64,000 nucleotides of DNA from Anaeramoeba ignava (lineage: Eukaryota; Metamonada; Anaeramoebidae): the NCBI GenBank assembly GCA_028826165.1, contig JAPDFW010000001.1, forward strand, positions 1 to 64,000. Direction: 5' to 3'. Of this stretch, positions 24,015 through 35,708 are shown one piece after another; the stretch's first letter is position 1; each line of letters opens with the position of its first letter. Made by a program: the position numbers and the translations under genes. The notes under the pieces are model-generated. The model searched no databases. It was given only the letters and a program-made list of their open reading frames with translations, and was not told the origin of the DNA.

Positions 24015-27000
24015 ATGTTTCAAAATTTTTCTAATTGGATCAAAAAAAAATTTCGAAAATTTAATTGGTTTTTACTTCTTGAATTAACACTTTTGATTAT
24101 ATTTTTATATGCCTCAATACATAAATTTCGATATTCAGCATCAGAACCTGAAGAGTTACTTGTTTTAAGAAATGATAATGAAGAAGAATTTATTGATCCG
24201 AAAAAACGTTTTAATAAATTTATTTGGATTTTTGTTGATTCACTTGCTTATGATCAAGCGAGTTCAATTTTAGAGTCATTAGAAAGCCATGCAAATCAAT
24301 ATAGAATATTTAATGAAGGTTTTTAAAATGAAAACAAATTTTCCATTTAGACTTATTTATCCAATTTAATTTTATAATTATTTTTATTTTTATTTTTATT
24401 TTTATTTTTATAATTATTTTTATTTTTATTTTTATAATTATTTTTATAATTATTATTTTTATAGGCTTTAAATTTTCTCATGCTCTTTATGACTCTTTTT
24501 TTACGGGAAGACTTCCTTATAATTTTGAAGGTCAAGAGATTGAAGCTGATAATTTATTTTATCAATTTAAAAGATCAGGAAAAGATGTAGTTTATGTTGG
24601 GTTTGTATTGAATATCTGATGATTATTAAATTATAAATAAAATTATAAATAAAATTATAAATAAAATTATAAATAAAATTATAAATAAAAATATAAATAA
24701 AATTATAAATTAAATTATAAATTAAATTATAAATTATAAATTAAATTAAATTATAAATAAAAATATAAATAAAATTATAAATTAAATAATAAATTAAATT
24801 ATAAATAAAAATATAAATTAAATTATAAATAAAATTATAAATTAAATTATAAATTAAAATATAAATTAAATTATAAATAAAATTATAAATAAAAATATAA
24901 ATTAAATTATAAATGAAATTATAAATAAAATTATAAATAAAATTATAAATAAAATTATAAATAAAAATTATAAATAAAATTATAAAATTAAATTATAAAT
25001 TAAAAAATATATAAATAAAAATTATAAAATAAAAATAATAAATTAAATTATAAATTAAATTATAAATTAAATTATAAATAAAAATTATAAATTAAAATAT
25101 AAATTAAAATTATAAATAAATTAAAATTATAAATTAAATTATAAAATAAAATTAAATTATAAATTAAATTATAAATAAAAATTATAAATAAAATTATAAA
25201 TAAAATTATAAATAAAAATTATAAATTAAATTATAAATAAAAATATAAATTAAAATATAAATTAAATTATAAAATAAAATTATAAATAAAAATATAAATT
25301 AAAAATATAAATAAAATTATAAATAAAATTATAAATAAAAATATAAATTAAATAATAAATTAAATTATAAATTAAATTATAAATTAAATTATAAATTAAA
25401 TTATAAATAAAAATATAAATTAAATTATAAATAAAATTATAAGTTAAATTATAAATAAAATTATAAATAAAATTATAAATAAAAATATAAATAAAATTAT
25501 AAATAAAATTATAAATAAAATTATAAATAAAATTATAAATAAAAATATAAATAAAAATAATTATAAAAATATAAATAAAAAATTAAATTATAAATTATAA
25601 ATTAAAATTTGAAATTGAAAATAAAATAGACCTGAAAGACCTACAATATATGTATTAGGAGGATGGGAAAAAGCAAAAGAAAAATACTTCAGTGAAACAA
25701 TCAAGGTATCAGAAGAAGACACACTAATGCAATGGTTATTTGAGCCAGAACGGGGAACACGAGAAGAGCAAGAAATGGGATTAAACGAACAAGAATTTGT
25801 AGATTATCGACTTGACAATCTAAAGAAAAAAAACAGGAGTTTAATAATGTGTTCAGGATTAATGGATCACGTCCATCATCAGCACACAAAACTGGGGGAA
25901 CTAACACTAACACTTGTGCGAAAATTCATTGAGGATTTTGCGCGATTGAAAAATTGGGTGGATCGAAATCCGGATTATTTATTGATTTTCAATTCGGATC
26001 ACGGCGGCCAATCGTACCAAGGCGAGGACCGCGTAAGTCTGCACGGGAGTAACCTAGGCGGAAACGAGCCTTTCGTCAGCTTCTACAATCCCTATCTTGT
26101 CCCCAATCCAAAGCCTGACGAGCAATATAAATTCATCGATACTGTCGATGTTTGTCCCACTATTGTCCAATATATCACCTCAACAAATATCCCAACACTT
26201 AGCTTTGGCATTGCCGCTCCCCTGGCAAACGATACTGAAACAGAACTCGGCATCCGCAAAAGTAACGCCGAGCAGATTAAACACCTCGCCACTTTGAAAG
26301 GAATTAGATTCAACCAGGCCAAATATGAAAACGCTCTTACTGCCAAGAACAACACGCAAATTGAGGAGTTTATGCAGGAGATCAAAGGCCCAATGACCAC
26401 CCTCAAACAGCGTCCCGTGGTTGTTACTGTTTCCTTGTTTCTCACATTGATCTGGGGAGAATACAAAATTCTTCGTCAAATCAAGATTTCTAACCTCGCC
26501 TCCTTCATTGCTCACTTCTTCATCTACTTCCATCTCCTCTATCTCAGCTACGGGTTCATAGAGATTCAAGAGCGTCTCTTCTACAGCTATCTTATCCTCG
26601 TCTTGATTATCATCCTTTTCACCATCGTCAAGAAACGCGGCATTTGGAGAGAATACTCGATGGATTCTTCTCCTGACACATTGTCTTTTCATCAAGATAA
26701 GCCGCATAGAATCAACTCGGGCGGCACATCTTCTTCCCGTTTCAATCGTGTGCTGCTTTCTCTGAAGCAGAACATCCGCGATTTCTCCCTCGATTCACTC
26801 TCTCAGAATTATCTTTTTTGGAAACAGAATCTTCCGTCTCGTCTCAACAATATGATCCATAATTTTATCAAGAAGTTCTTCCATCCTGAAACCCTTGTTC
26901 TTGCGCTCCTCACGCTTAATTCCATTGGCTACATGTTCCTCGACTCTATTGTTCTTATTGAGGAAGCGTTGACTTTGTATCTGTTCTCCATTGTTCCTTT

Positions 27001-29484
27001 TCTTGGTTTTCTCTTTAATTTCTTTCTTACTTTGTTCTATTTCCTTCTTCTTCTCTTGTTTCTTTGGTATGTCTTCGAGTACTATCCATCTCTCCAGGAA
27101 TTCTTGTCTTCTTCTAACTCTCGTTTGGATATTCACCAACTTGATGATAATTCTTCTCAGGATGATCTTCCTATTTTTGAAGATTCAAAGTTTTTCAATG
27201 TTGATTCTTTATCTAGCAGGAATTCTATTCAAAACAATGACAATCAAGAAAATGTAAATTAAATTTAAATTAAATCAAATTAAATCAAATTAAATTAAAT
27301 TAAATCAAATTAAATCAAATCAAATTAAATTAAATCTAAATCAAATCAAATCAAATTAAATTAAAATAAATTAAATTAAAATAAATTAAATCAAATCAAA
27401 TCAAATTAAATCTAAATTAAATTAAATTAAATTAAATTAAATCAAATTAAATTAAATTGAAATCAAAATAAATCAAATTGAATTAAATCAAATTAAATCA
27501 AATTAAATCTAAATTAAATCAAATCAAATCAAATTAAATCAAATCAAATTGAATTAAATTAAATCAAATTAAATCTAAATCTAAATCAAATTAAATTAAA
27601 TCTAAATCTAAATTAAATCAAATTTAATTAAATTCAAATTAAATTAAATCTAAATCTAAATTAAATCAAATTAAATTCAAACCAAATTAAATCTAATTAA
27701 ATTAAATTAAATTAAATCAAAATTAATTCAAATTAAATCTAATCAAATCAAATTAAAATTAAATTAAATTAAATTAAATCAAATTAAATTAAATTAAATT
27801 AAATTCAAATTAAATCAAATTAAATTAAATTAAATTAAATCAAATTAAATCAAATTAAATTAAATCAAATTAAATTAAATTAAATTAAATCAAATTAAAT
27901 CAAATTAAATTAAATCAAATCTAAATTAAATTAAATTAAATTAAATCAAATTAAATTAAATCAAATTAAATTAAATCAAATTAAATTCAAATTAAATCAA
28001 ATTAAATTAAAATTAAATCAAAATTAAATTAAATTAAATTAAATTAAATTAAATCTAAATCAAATTAATTCAAATTAAATTAAATTAAATCAAATTAAAT
28101 CAAATTAAATTAAATTAAATTAAATTAAATCAAAATTAAATTAAATTAAATTCAAATTAAATTAAATTAAATCAAATTAAATTAAATCAAAATTAAATTA
28201 AATCAAATCAAATTAAATCAAATTAAAATATAAAATAAATATTCAAAAAAAAAATAGTCAAACGAACTCACACAGAATAATAAACCTCACAACAAAAACG
28301 AGCCTTTTTCCAACACAGAAAATATACTATCACCACCAAAATCAAGATCTCGCCAAGGCTCAAAATTCTGGATCATGTATGCAATAACAGTATTCAACAT
28401 ATGGGTGTTCCACTTTTGGAATGGACCAGACATCTTTCTTCAAATCACATACTTTATCCTAATCACACACTCAATAATCTTAGTCTTCACAAACAGAAGA
28501 CTCCTCATTGCCCCATTCACATCACTCTCCTTCGCATTATGCCTCGACAACTTATCGCGTTTCTGCTTCATTTTCTTATTCACAATCGAAATGCTTATTC
28601 TTTCTGATTGGATTCTGCCAATTTTATCAAGAGATGTAATCGAAGATAACGAAAAAGAAAAAGATAAAAATAAAGATAAAGAAAAAGAAAAAGAACTGGA
28701 AATTGAAATTGAAAAAGAAAACAGAGAAGAATTTGAGGAAATCGATGGAGTTCAAGACAAAGAAAATACAAACAACAATCAAAACAAAAATAAAGATAAA
28801 ATCAAAAACAAAGATAAAATCAAAAATAAAAACACACAAGATCTTGAAGAAATACAAGAAAATCAAGGATATAATTTCACTCAAAATCACGATCCAAAAT
28901 TCCACAATTTGGATCGTGAGAATTTTGGACGGAATTCAGAACCTTTTCAAATATTCAACCAAGAGCATCAATCAGCAGCGAACACACAGATTCTAAAAGA
29001 GCGGCATTTATTAGTTGCACTTGCGATTATTTTCCAAGCGTTTGCGGATTGGGTTGAGATTCGGAAGGAGAACTTCTCGTTTTCTATTGACACTGCACCA
29101 GGAGAGACAGGGGTTAACCATGTCAAAGTTCCGATGGTGTCCCTATTTCTCATGGTGTTTCACAAATGGTCTATGCCAGGGTTCCTTTTGTTCGGTTATC
29201 TTGCGCGTCTTAATCTTACTCCATCGCATAAGCTTACTACTTGGAGAGTTCTTCTTCAAATTGCTCTTCTTTCTCTCTTCTTGTTCCAGGTTAAGTTCTT
29301 TATTTACCATACTTATGAGGATATTCTTGTTGCTAGCATCACTTATTCTACTATCGCTGTTCTTGTTGGTTCTGATTGGCTTTTTTCTTCTTTTAATGTT
29401 TTGGCTTCTTTTAAAAAGTTCCTCATTCAGAAATGGCAAGAAAGAGATTTTTTTACTAAAAATGAAAAAAGATATTTTCTTTAA
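24015..29484 (+). CDS. GPI ethanolamine phosphate transferase-like enzyme (alkaline-phosphatase superfamily)
   Basis: Four exons (24015-24318, 24465-24600, 25630-27253 and 28258-29484) join with GT-AG, correct phase and no stop into 1096 residues. Order: N-terminal signal anchor (WFLLLELTLLIIFLYAS); catalytic domain with the first metal Asp (WIFVDSLAYDQ), nucleophile region (FFTGRLPYNFEG), GLMDHVHHQHTKLGE and the metal-binding IFNSDHGGQ; then a C-terminal membrane domain of about 10-12 helices. This matches PIG-G/PIG-N/PIG-O enzymes, which add ethanolamine phosphate to the GPI glycan in the ER lumen. The GDxTW motif usual in the family is replaced by GGWE, so substrate choice is uncertain. 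A hydrophilic E/K-rich insert lies between helices at 28640-28860. Introns 2 and 3 (1029 and 1004 bp) consist of simple-sequence satellite. Exon 3 is far richer in G+C than the surroundings. Confidence 0.85.
24620..25610. repeat. Intron-filling minisatellite (ATTATAAATAAA)n
   Basis: Nearly the whole of intron 2 of the GPI-enzyme gene consists of alternating TATAAATAAA and TATAAATTAA units with no G apart from single exceptions. No open frame is present. Confidence 0.95.
27258..28235. repeat. Intron-filling pentamer array (AAATT/AAATC)n
   Basis: About 980 bp of AAATTAAATC-type pentamers fill intron 3 of the GPI-enzyme gene. The monomer differs from that of intron 2 of the same gene. Confidence 0.95.
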
Positions 29485-29539
29485 GCATTTTAGAAATTTA
29501 GAAACAAATTTTAAAAGAATTTAAAAATAAATTTAAAAT

Positions 29540-30360
29540 CATTTCAAAAGGATTTTAAAAGAAATTTATAATTAAATTTCAAAAGAATTTCAAAAGAATT
29601 TTATAATTAAATTTATAATTAAATTTATAATTAAATTTATAATTAAATTTTATAATTAAATTTATAATTAAATTTATAATTAAATTTATAATTAAATTTA
29701 TAATTAAATTTATAATTAAATTTATAATTAAATTTATAATTAAATTTATAATAAAATTTATAATTAAATTTATAATTAATTTTATAATTATATTTATAAC
29801 TAAATTTATAATTAAATTTATAATTAAATTTATAATTAAATTTATAATTAAATTTATAAATAAATTAATAATCAAATTTATAATTAAATTTTTATAATTA
29901 TATAAATTTATAATTAAATTTATAATTAAATTTATAATTAAATTTATAATTAAATTGATAATTAAATTTTATAATTAAATTTATAATTAAATTTATAATT
30001 AAATTTATAATTAAATTTATAATTAAATTTATAATTAAATTTATAATTAAATTTATAATTAAATTTATAATTAAATTTATAATTAAATTTATAATTAAAT
30101 TTATAATTAAATTTATAATTAAATTTATAATTAAATTTATAATTAAATTTATAATTAAATTTATAAATTATAACAAAATTTATAATTAATTTTATAATTA
30201 AATTTATAAAAATTTATAATTAAAATAATTAAATTTATAATTAAATTTATAATTAAATTTATAATTAAATTTATAATTAAATTTATAATTAAATTTATAA
30301 TTAAATTTATAATTAAATTTATAATTAAATTGATAATTAAATTTATAATTAAATTTAAAA
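29540..30360. repeat. 12-bp minisatellite (TTTATAATTAAA)n
   Basis: About 800 bp of TTTATAATTAAA, a near-palindromic unit, lie between the convergent 3' ends of the GPI-enzyme gene and the LRR gene. Confidence 0.95.
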
Positions 30361-30610
30361 TTTTAGAAAGAAATTAAAAAATTTTGTTTTTGGAATTAGA
30401 TTAACATTTTTCTTGATTTCTTTTGATTGAATAATCAATTCCATTTTGATTAAAAAAAAATTTTTTTGTTTTAAAAAAAAAATTAAAATTAAAAAGGTAA
30501 AAAAAGTGGAACGAAAATAAGAAGAAAAAATAAAGAAAAATGAAGATAAAAAAAATGAAAGGAGGAATTGATAATTTGATTCAATTCTGAAATCAAATTT
30601 TGTTTTGGAA

Positions 30611-33600
30611 TCAATCTTTATCATCATCATCAAGATTTGCCATATTTTGTTGATTAATTCTTTCACGAAGTTGTCTTGCAAGATATTGTAAAACAAAATC
30701 TGGTCCTTCTTCACAAATTTGTTCTGGTGGACTTTTTAATGGATTATCAAGTACATCTAATTCTGTGAGGTTACTTAATAATGCTATTTCTGGTGGAAGA
30801 ATTGTTAATTTATTTTCTGAAACCTTTTTTTTGAATTAATTTTAATTTTAATTTTAATTTTAATTTTAATTATAATTTTAATTTTAATTTTTATTTTATA
30901 ATTTTAATTTTTAATTATAATTTTAATTAAAATTAAAAATTATAATTATAATTACATTAAATTCTTTTAAAGAACATAATAATCCTATTTCTGGTGGAAG
31001 CTCTTTAAGTTTATTTCCTGATAAAACTAAACTTTCTAAAAGAGATAATTTTCCAATTTGTGGAGGAATTTTTTCCAATTTGTTTTCTTCCATTTTTAAT
31101 ATAGTTAAACTTTTTAATTCTCCAAAAGATTGTGGTAATTGAGTAATTTTGTTTTCATTAAGAAACAATTCTCTAATTAATTTTGATTTTAATTTTAATT
31201 TTAATTTAAATTTTGATTTTGATTTTAATTTTAATTATAATTTTAATTTTAATTTTAAGGGGGTAGTCTCCTTGTAAGTGAGTATAAAAGAAAATTTTTT
31301 TAATGCTCTATTTTTTGATTTTTATTTTTTTATTAAATGAAGATTCTCTTCATTCTTTATTCCTAAAATTTTATTCTGAGTCACTTTCCAAAACTTCTTT
31401 TTTATTTCTCTCAATTTATTTATAGATTTTTCATTTTTTAACTCAACTCAATTAGATTTCTAGTTTTTTCTTTTCAATGTTTTCCCTTTATTTTCATATG
31501 TTTAGATTATTTTGTTCAAGAAATTTGACACCATGTATCGTGGGTATTTCAAATCTATGTTCTTAAGCAAATTTAAATTTTTTAAAAAGAAAGAAAAACC
31601 ATTATCCATTTTTTTTTATTTTTGAAATTTTTTTTTCTTCAATAAGAAAGTTTGATCCAAATTCGAATTTTGATTCAAATTCTTCTCTCAAACAAAATTA
31701 GTTTTATTGAAGAGAAATAAAAGTTGATGAAATGATTACTTGAAAATCAAGAAAGGAATTTTTAAATGAAAATCTCAAAAGTGAATGTAATTGGGTATTG
31801 GCCAATACCCAATGGGAAAATTTTTTTAAAGAACTATATTATTATTGAGAAAAGTATTTGAATATCTGGTATTTGTTTTGTGGTATTTCAATCAAAACAA
31901 AAATGAAATATCTGAGAGATATTATTTCTTATCTATCTTGTTGGTTCATTTTCATGATAAAAAAGAATGGAAAAAAAATTCTTATTGAAAAAAAATTTTG
32001 AATAGGAGGAGACTACCCCCTTAATTTTAATTTTAATTTTAATTTTAATTTTAATTTTAATTTTAATTTTAATTTTAATTTTAATTTTAATTTTAATTTT
32101 AAATTTGATTTTAATTTTTGATTTTAATTTTAATTTTAATTTTAATTTTAATTTTAATTTTTATTTTATAATTTTAATTTTACTTTAATGAATTTAATTT
32201 GCTTATTTCTTTGGGTAAACTATTCAGTTTATTATCATTGATATTCATTTTACGAAGAGAAGAAAGAGTTTCAATTTGAGGAGGTAATTCTTTTAATTGA
32301 TTTCCTTCTATTTGAACTTCCTTTAAATTATTAAGTTTTCCAATTTCAGGAGGTAATGATTGTAATTGATTCTCATTTAAATTTAATTCATGAACTTTTT
32401 GTAGATTACCAATTTCAGGTGGAAGTGATACAAATTCATTATTGGAAAGATCCAATGTTTGCAAAGAAGTAAGATAACTAATTGATCGTGGAAGATTTGA
32501 TAGCTGACTATAAGCTAAATTTAAATCTGTTAATTCTCCAAAATTCTTGAATAAATCCTCTTGTAATGTTCTTAATGGATTTCTGTTTAGCATTAAAAGC
32601 TTTAAAGAAGTTAATTGGTTTAATTCTGGTGGTAATGAAATTAGTTGATTTCCTATTTTAATTTTAATTTTAATTTTAATTTTAATTTTTGATTTAATTT
32701 TGATTTTAAATTTAATTTTAATTTTTAAATTTAATTTTAATTTTAATTTTAATTTTGATTTAATTTTAATTTTAATTTTAATTTTAATTTTAATTTTAAT
32801 TTTAATTTTAATTTTAATTTTAATTTTAATTTTAATTTTAATTTTAATTTTAATTTTAATTTTGATTTTAATTTGTATTTTTAATTTTAATTTTAATTTT
32901 AATTTTAATTTTAATTTTAATTTTAATTTTAATTTTAATTTTAATTTTAATTTTAAATTTAAATTTAAATTTAATTTGTATTTGCTCCCAAACCTTCAAG
33001 ATCCAATTCTTGTAATGTTTTAATATTAACAATTGTTGATGGTATTTCTTTGAGTGAATTATAGCTTAAATGTAATTTTGTTAATGTTTTACAACTTCCA
33101 ATATTTGGATCAAGTTTAACTAATTTATTATATCTAGCATCTAATATTCTCAAATTTCCCATAGTTCCAACCCAAGATCCAATTTGTGTAATTTGATTAT
33201 ATGAAAGATCAAGCACATTCAAATTGTTTAATTTTCCCATCTGAAAAGTAAATTAATTATTAAAAGAAAAATATTATTTTATTAAATATTATTTTATTAA
33301 TTATTTTTTATTGATAATATTTTATTAATTATTTTTATTAAATATTATTTTTTCTTAAAGCGATAAAAACATTTGATTTTAAATTTATTCCTTTTTATAA
33401 ATTGATTTATTTTTTAATGATGCAAGTTTCCCAATTTGAATTAATATTAATTTTTATTAAATATTATTTTATTGCTATTATTTTAAATAATATTTTATTA
33501 ATTATTTTACTTCTTTTGGAATATCATTGATTTTGTTTCTTCTAAGCGATAAAAACATTAATGATTTTAAATTTCCAATCTCTTTTGGTAATGTTGTAAA

Positions 33601-35233
33601 TTGATTGAATCTTGCATAAAACTTCTTTAATGATGCAAGTTTCCCAATAGTTGAAGGTAAAGACGTTAATTTGTTATGTCTAACATCTAGCATTTCCAAT
33701 AATTTTAATTTTCCAATTGATTTAGGAAGCTATTTATTTATTTAGTTATTTTATAAAATCAATTTATTTGTTTATTTTTTATTAAATTGAATTAATTTAC
33801 TGTAACTAAATGATTTTCTGAAAGTGATAATCTACGTAATTTATTAAGACTTCCAATATTGTCTGGTAAAGAATCAAGTTTATTTTCATATCTATTTTTT
33901 TAAATAAAATTATTAAATTAGATTTATATTTATATTTATATTTATATTTATATTTAGATTTATATTTATATTTATATTTATATTTATATTTATATTTATA
34001 TTTATATTTATATTTATATTTATATTTATATTTATATTTATATTTATATTTATATTTATATTTATATTTATATTTATATTTATATTTTATATTTTGTTTT
34101 TAGTTTTATTTATATTTATATTTTATATTTTATTTATATTTATGTTTATTTTATATTTATATTTATATTATATTTATATTTGTATATATTTTGTATTTTA
34201 TATTTATGTTTTTTTTGTATTTTGTATTTATATTTATATTTTATTTTTATATTTTATTTGTATTTATATTTATATTTGTATTTATATTTTATATTTATAC
34301 ATTTATATTTTTTTATATTTATATTTATATTTATATTTATATTTATATTTATATTTTATATTTATATTTATATTTATATTTATATTTATATTTATATTTA
34401 TATTTATATTTATATTTATATTTATATTTTATATTTATATTTATATTTATATTTATATTTATATTTATATTTATATTTATGTTTTATTTATATTTATATT
34501 TTATATTTATATTTATATTTATATTTATATTTATATTTATATTTATATTTATATTTATATTTATATTTATATTTATATTTATATTTATATTTATATTTAT
34601 ATTTATATTTTATATATTTATATTTTATATTTATATTTATATTTATATTTTTATATTTATTTATATTTATATTTATATTTATATTTATTTATATTTATAT
34701 TTATATTTATATTTATTTATATTTATATTTATATTTATATTTATATTTTATTTTATATTATATTTATATTTTTATATTTTATATTTTTTATATTTATATT
34801 TTTATTTTATATTTATATTTAGATTTATATTTAGATTTATATTTATATTTATATTTATATTTATATTTATATTTATAATTATATTTATATTTATATTTAG
34901 ATTTATATTTATATTTATATTTATATTTATATTTATATTTATATTTTTAAATTGAAATGTTTATGTGTTTTTTTTGTGTTTTTTTGTGTTTTTCTGTGTC
35001 TTTTTTTTCTTTTTCTTTCTTTTTTTGTTTATTTTTATTTTTTTTGTTAATAAATAAATAATCTAATAATAAAAAACATACGCATATAAATCTTCTAAAG
35101 AATGAATTTTAACAATTTCTTTGGGAAGTTGAGTTAACTCTCTTCGATTTAAATCCAAATATTTTTCTTTGGATTTTAATGCATTTTCAATAAGTTTTTG
35201 AGTAGGAATTTCAGGTTGAGCATTCTCAGTCAT
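30611..35233 (-). CDS. Leucine-rich-repeat protein (SHOC2/RSU1-type)
   Basis: Eight exons, all with GT-AG and matching phase: 35083-35233, 33801-33891, 33511-33729, 32994-33240, 32184-32652, 30956-31172 and 30611-30823 are directly supported; the big introns follow exons 1, 4 and 5. The product is almost entirely 23-residue LRRs of the SHOC2/plant-Ras-group type (LxxLxxLxLxxNxLxxLPxxI; for example LTSLQTLDLSNNEFVSLPPE). The N-cap is MTENAQPEIPTQKLIENALK and the C-terminal cap has PLKSPPEQICEEGPDFVLQY, the LRR C-cap seen in RSU1/SHOC2-like proteins, followed by an acidic DDDDKD end. Likely a cytosolic scaffold for Ras/Rho-type signalling or adhesion; the partner is unknown. Confidence 0.85.
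31259..32020. mobile_element. TTAA-flanked inverted-repeat element (MITE-like)
   Basis: A perfect 14-bp terminal inverted repeat, GGGGGTAGTCTCCT at 31259-31272 and its exact complement at 32007-32020, bounds 762 bp. TTAA lies directly outside each end (31255-31258 and 32021-32024). The base composition differs from the (AATTTT)n intron around it. No open frame long enough for a transposase is present, so it would be non-autonomous. TTAA target sites suggest a piggyBac-type mobiliser. Since the host repeat itself is rich in TTAA, the target duplication cannot be proved from one copy. Confidence 0.75.
32025..32180. repeat. Intronic hexamer array (AATTTT)n
   Basis: The simple repeat flanks the transposon on the right. 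The same hexamer fills the next intron of the LRR gene at 32653-32993. Confidence 0.9.
33905..34950. repeat. Intron-filling hexamer array (ATATTT)n
   Basis: About 1 kb of TATATT/TATTTA units fills most of intron 1 of the LRR gene. All three forward frames stay open for more than 200 codons because the hexamer has no stop, but these Y/I/F/L peptides are not genes. Confidence 0.95.
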
Positions 35234-35708
35234 TTTTTTAAAGAAAAATAAGAAGAAAAATGAAAAAAAAATTCAAAAACAAAAAAAACAAAAAAAACAA
35301 AAAAAATAATTGACATTTTATTTAAAAATTTTTTTTTTCTTTTTTTTTCATTTGAATTTTTCATTTTTAAATTTTTAAAAATAAAGTCATTTTGTTGTTT
35401 CTCATTGTCCATACTCTCATAACAAGTAAAATTTAATTAAATCTTTCCAAAATAATTAACATGCCAGTTAAGTTATAATGTTTATAAAGAAAAAATCAAA
35501 TTAAACCTGTATTAATTTTGCATAAATTCAAAACATGAAATTTATTTAAAAATAATAAATATAAATAAAGCCTTATTTATATTTATTAAACATCAGTTCT
35601 GCTATTATGCTATTTTTTTTTTAGCGAATAAAAAAAATGAAAAAAAAAATTTTGAAAATCTTTTTTCATTTTTTCGTTTTTTCATTTTTTTTCATTTCTT
35701 TTCTTTAA
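35234..35708. promoter_or_regulatory. Divergent intergenic region, LRR gene / GCP3 gene
   Basis: The 475 bp between two divergent starts contain TTTTTTCATTTTTTCGTTTT-type elements just before the plus-strand ATG (35661-35705) and the complementary AAAAATGAAAAAAAA just before the minus-strand ATG (35256-35272). The middle (35400-35600) is less repetitive, with CATAACAAGTAAAATTTAAT and ATGCCAGTTAAGTTATAATG. It probably holds both promoters. Confidence 0.45.

Noticed and set aside
32700-34955. Plus-strand frames of 107-254 codons rich in Y/I/F/L
   Set aside because: Stop-free hexamer repeats inside LRR-gene introns; three frames are open at once.
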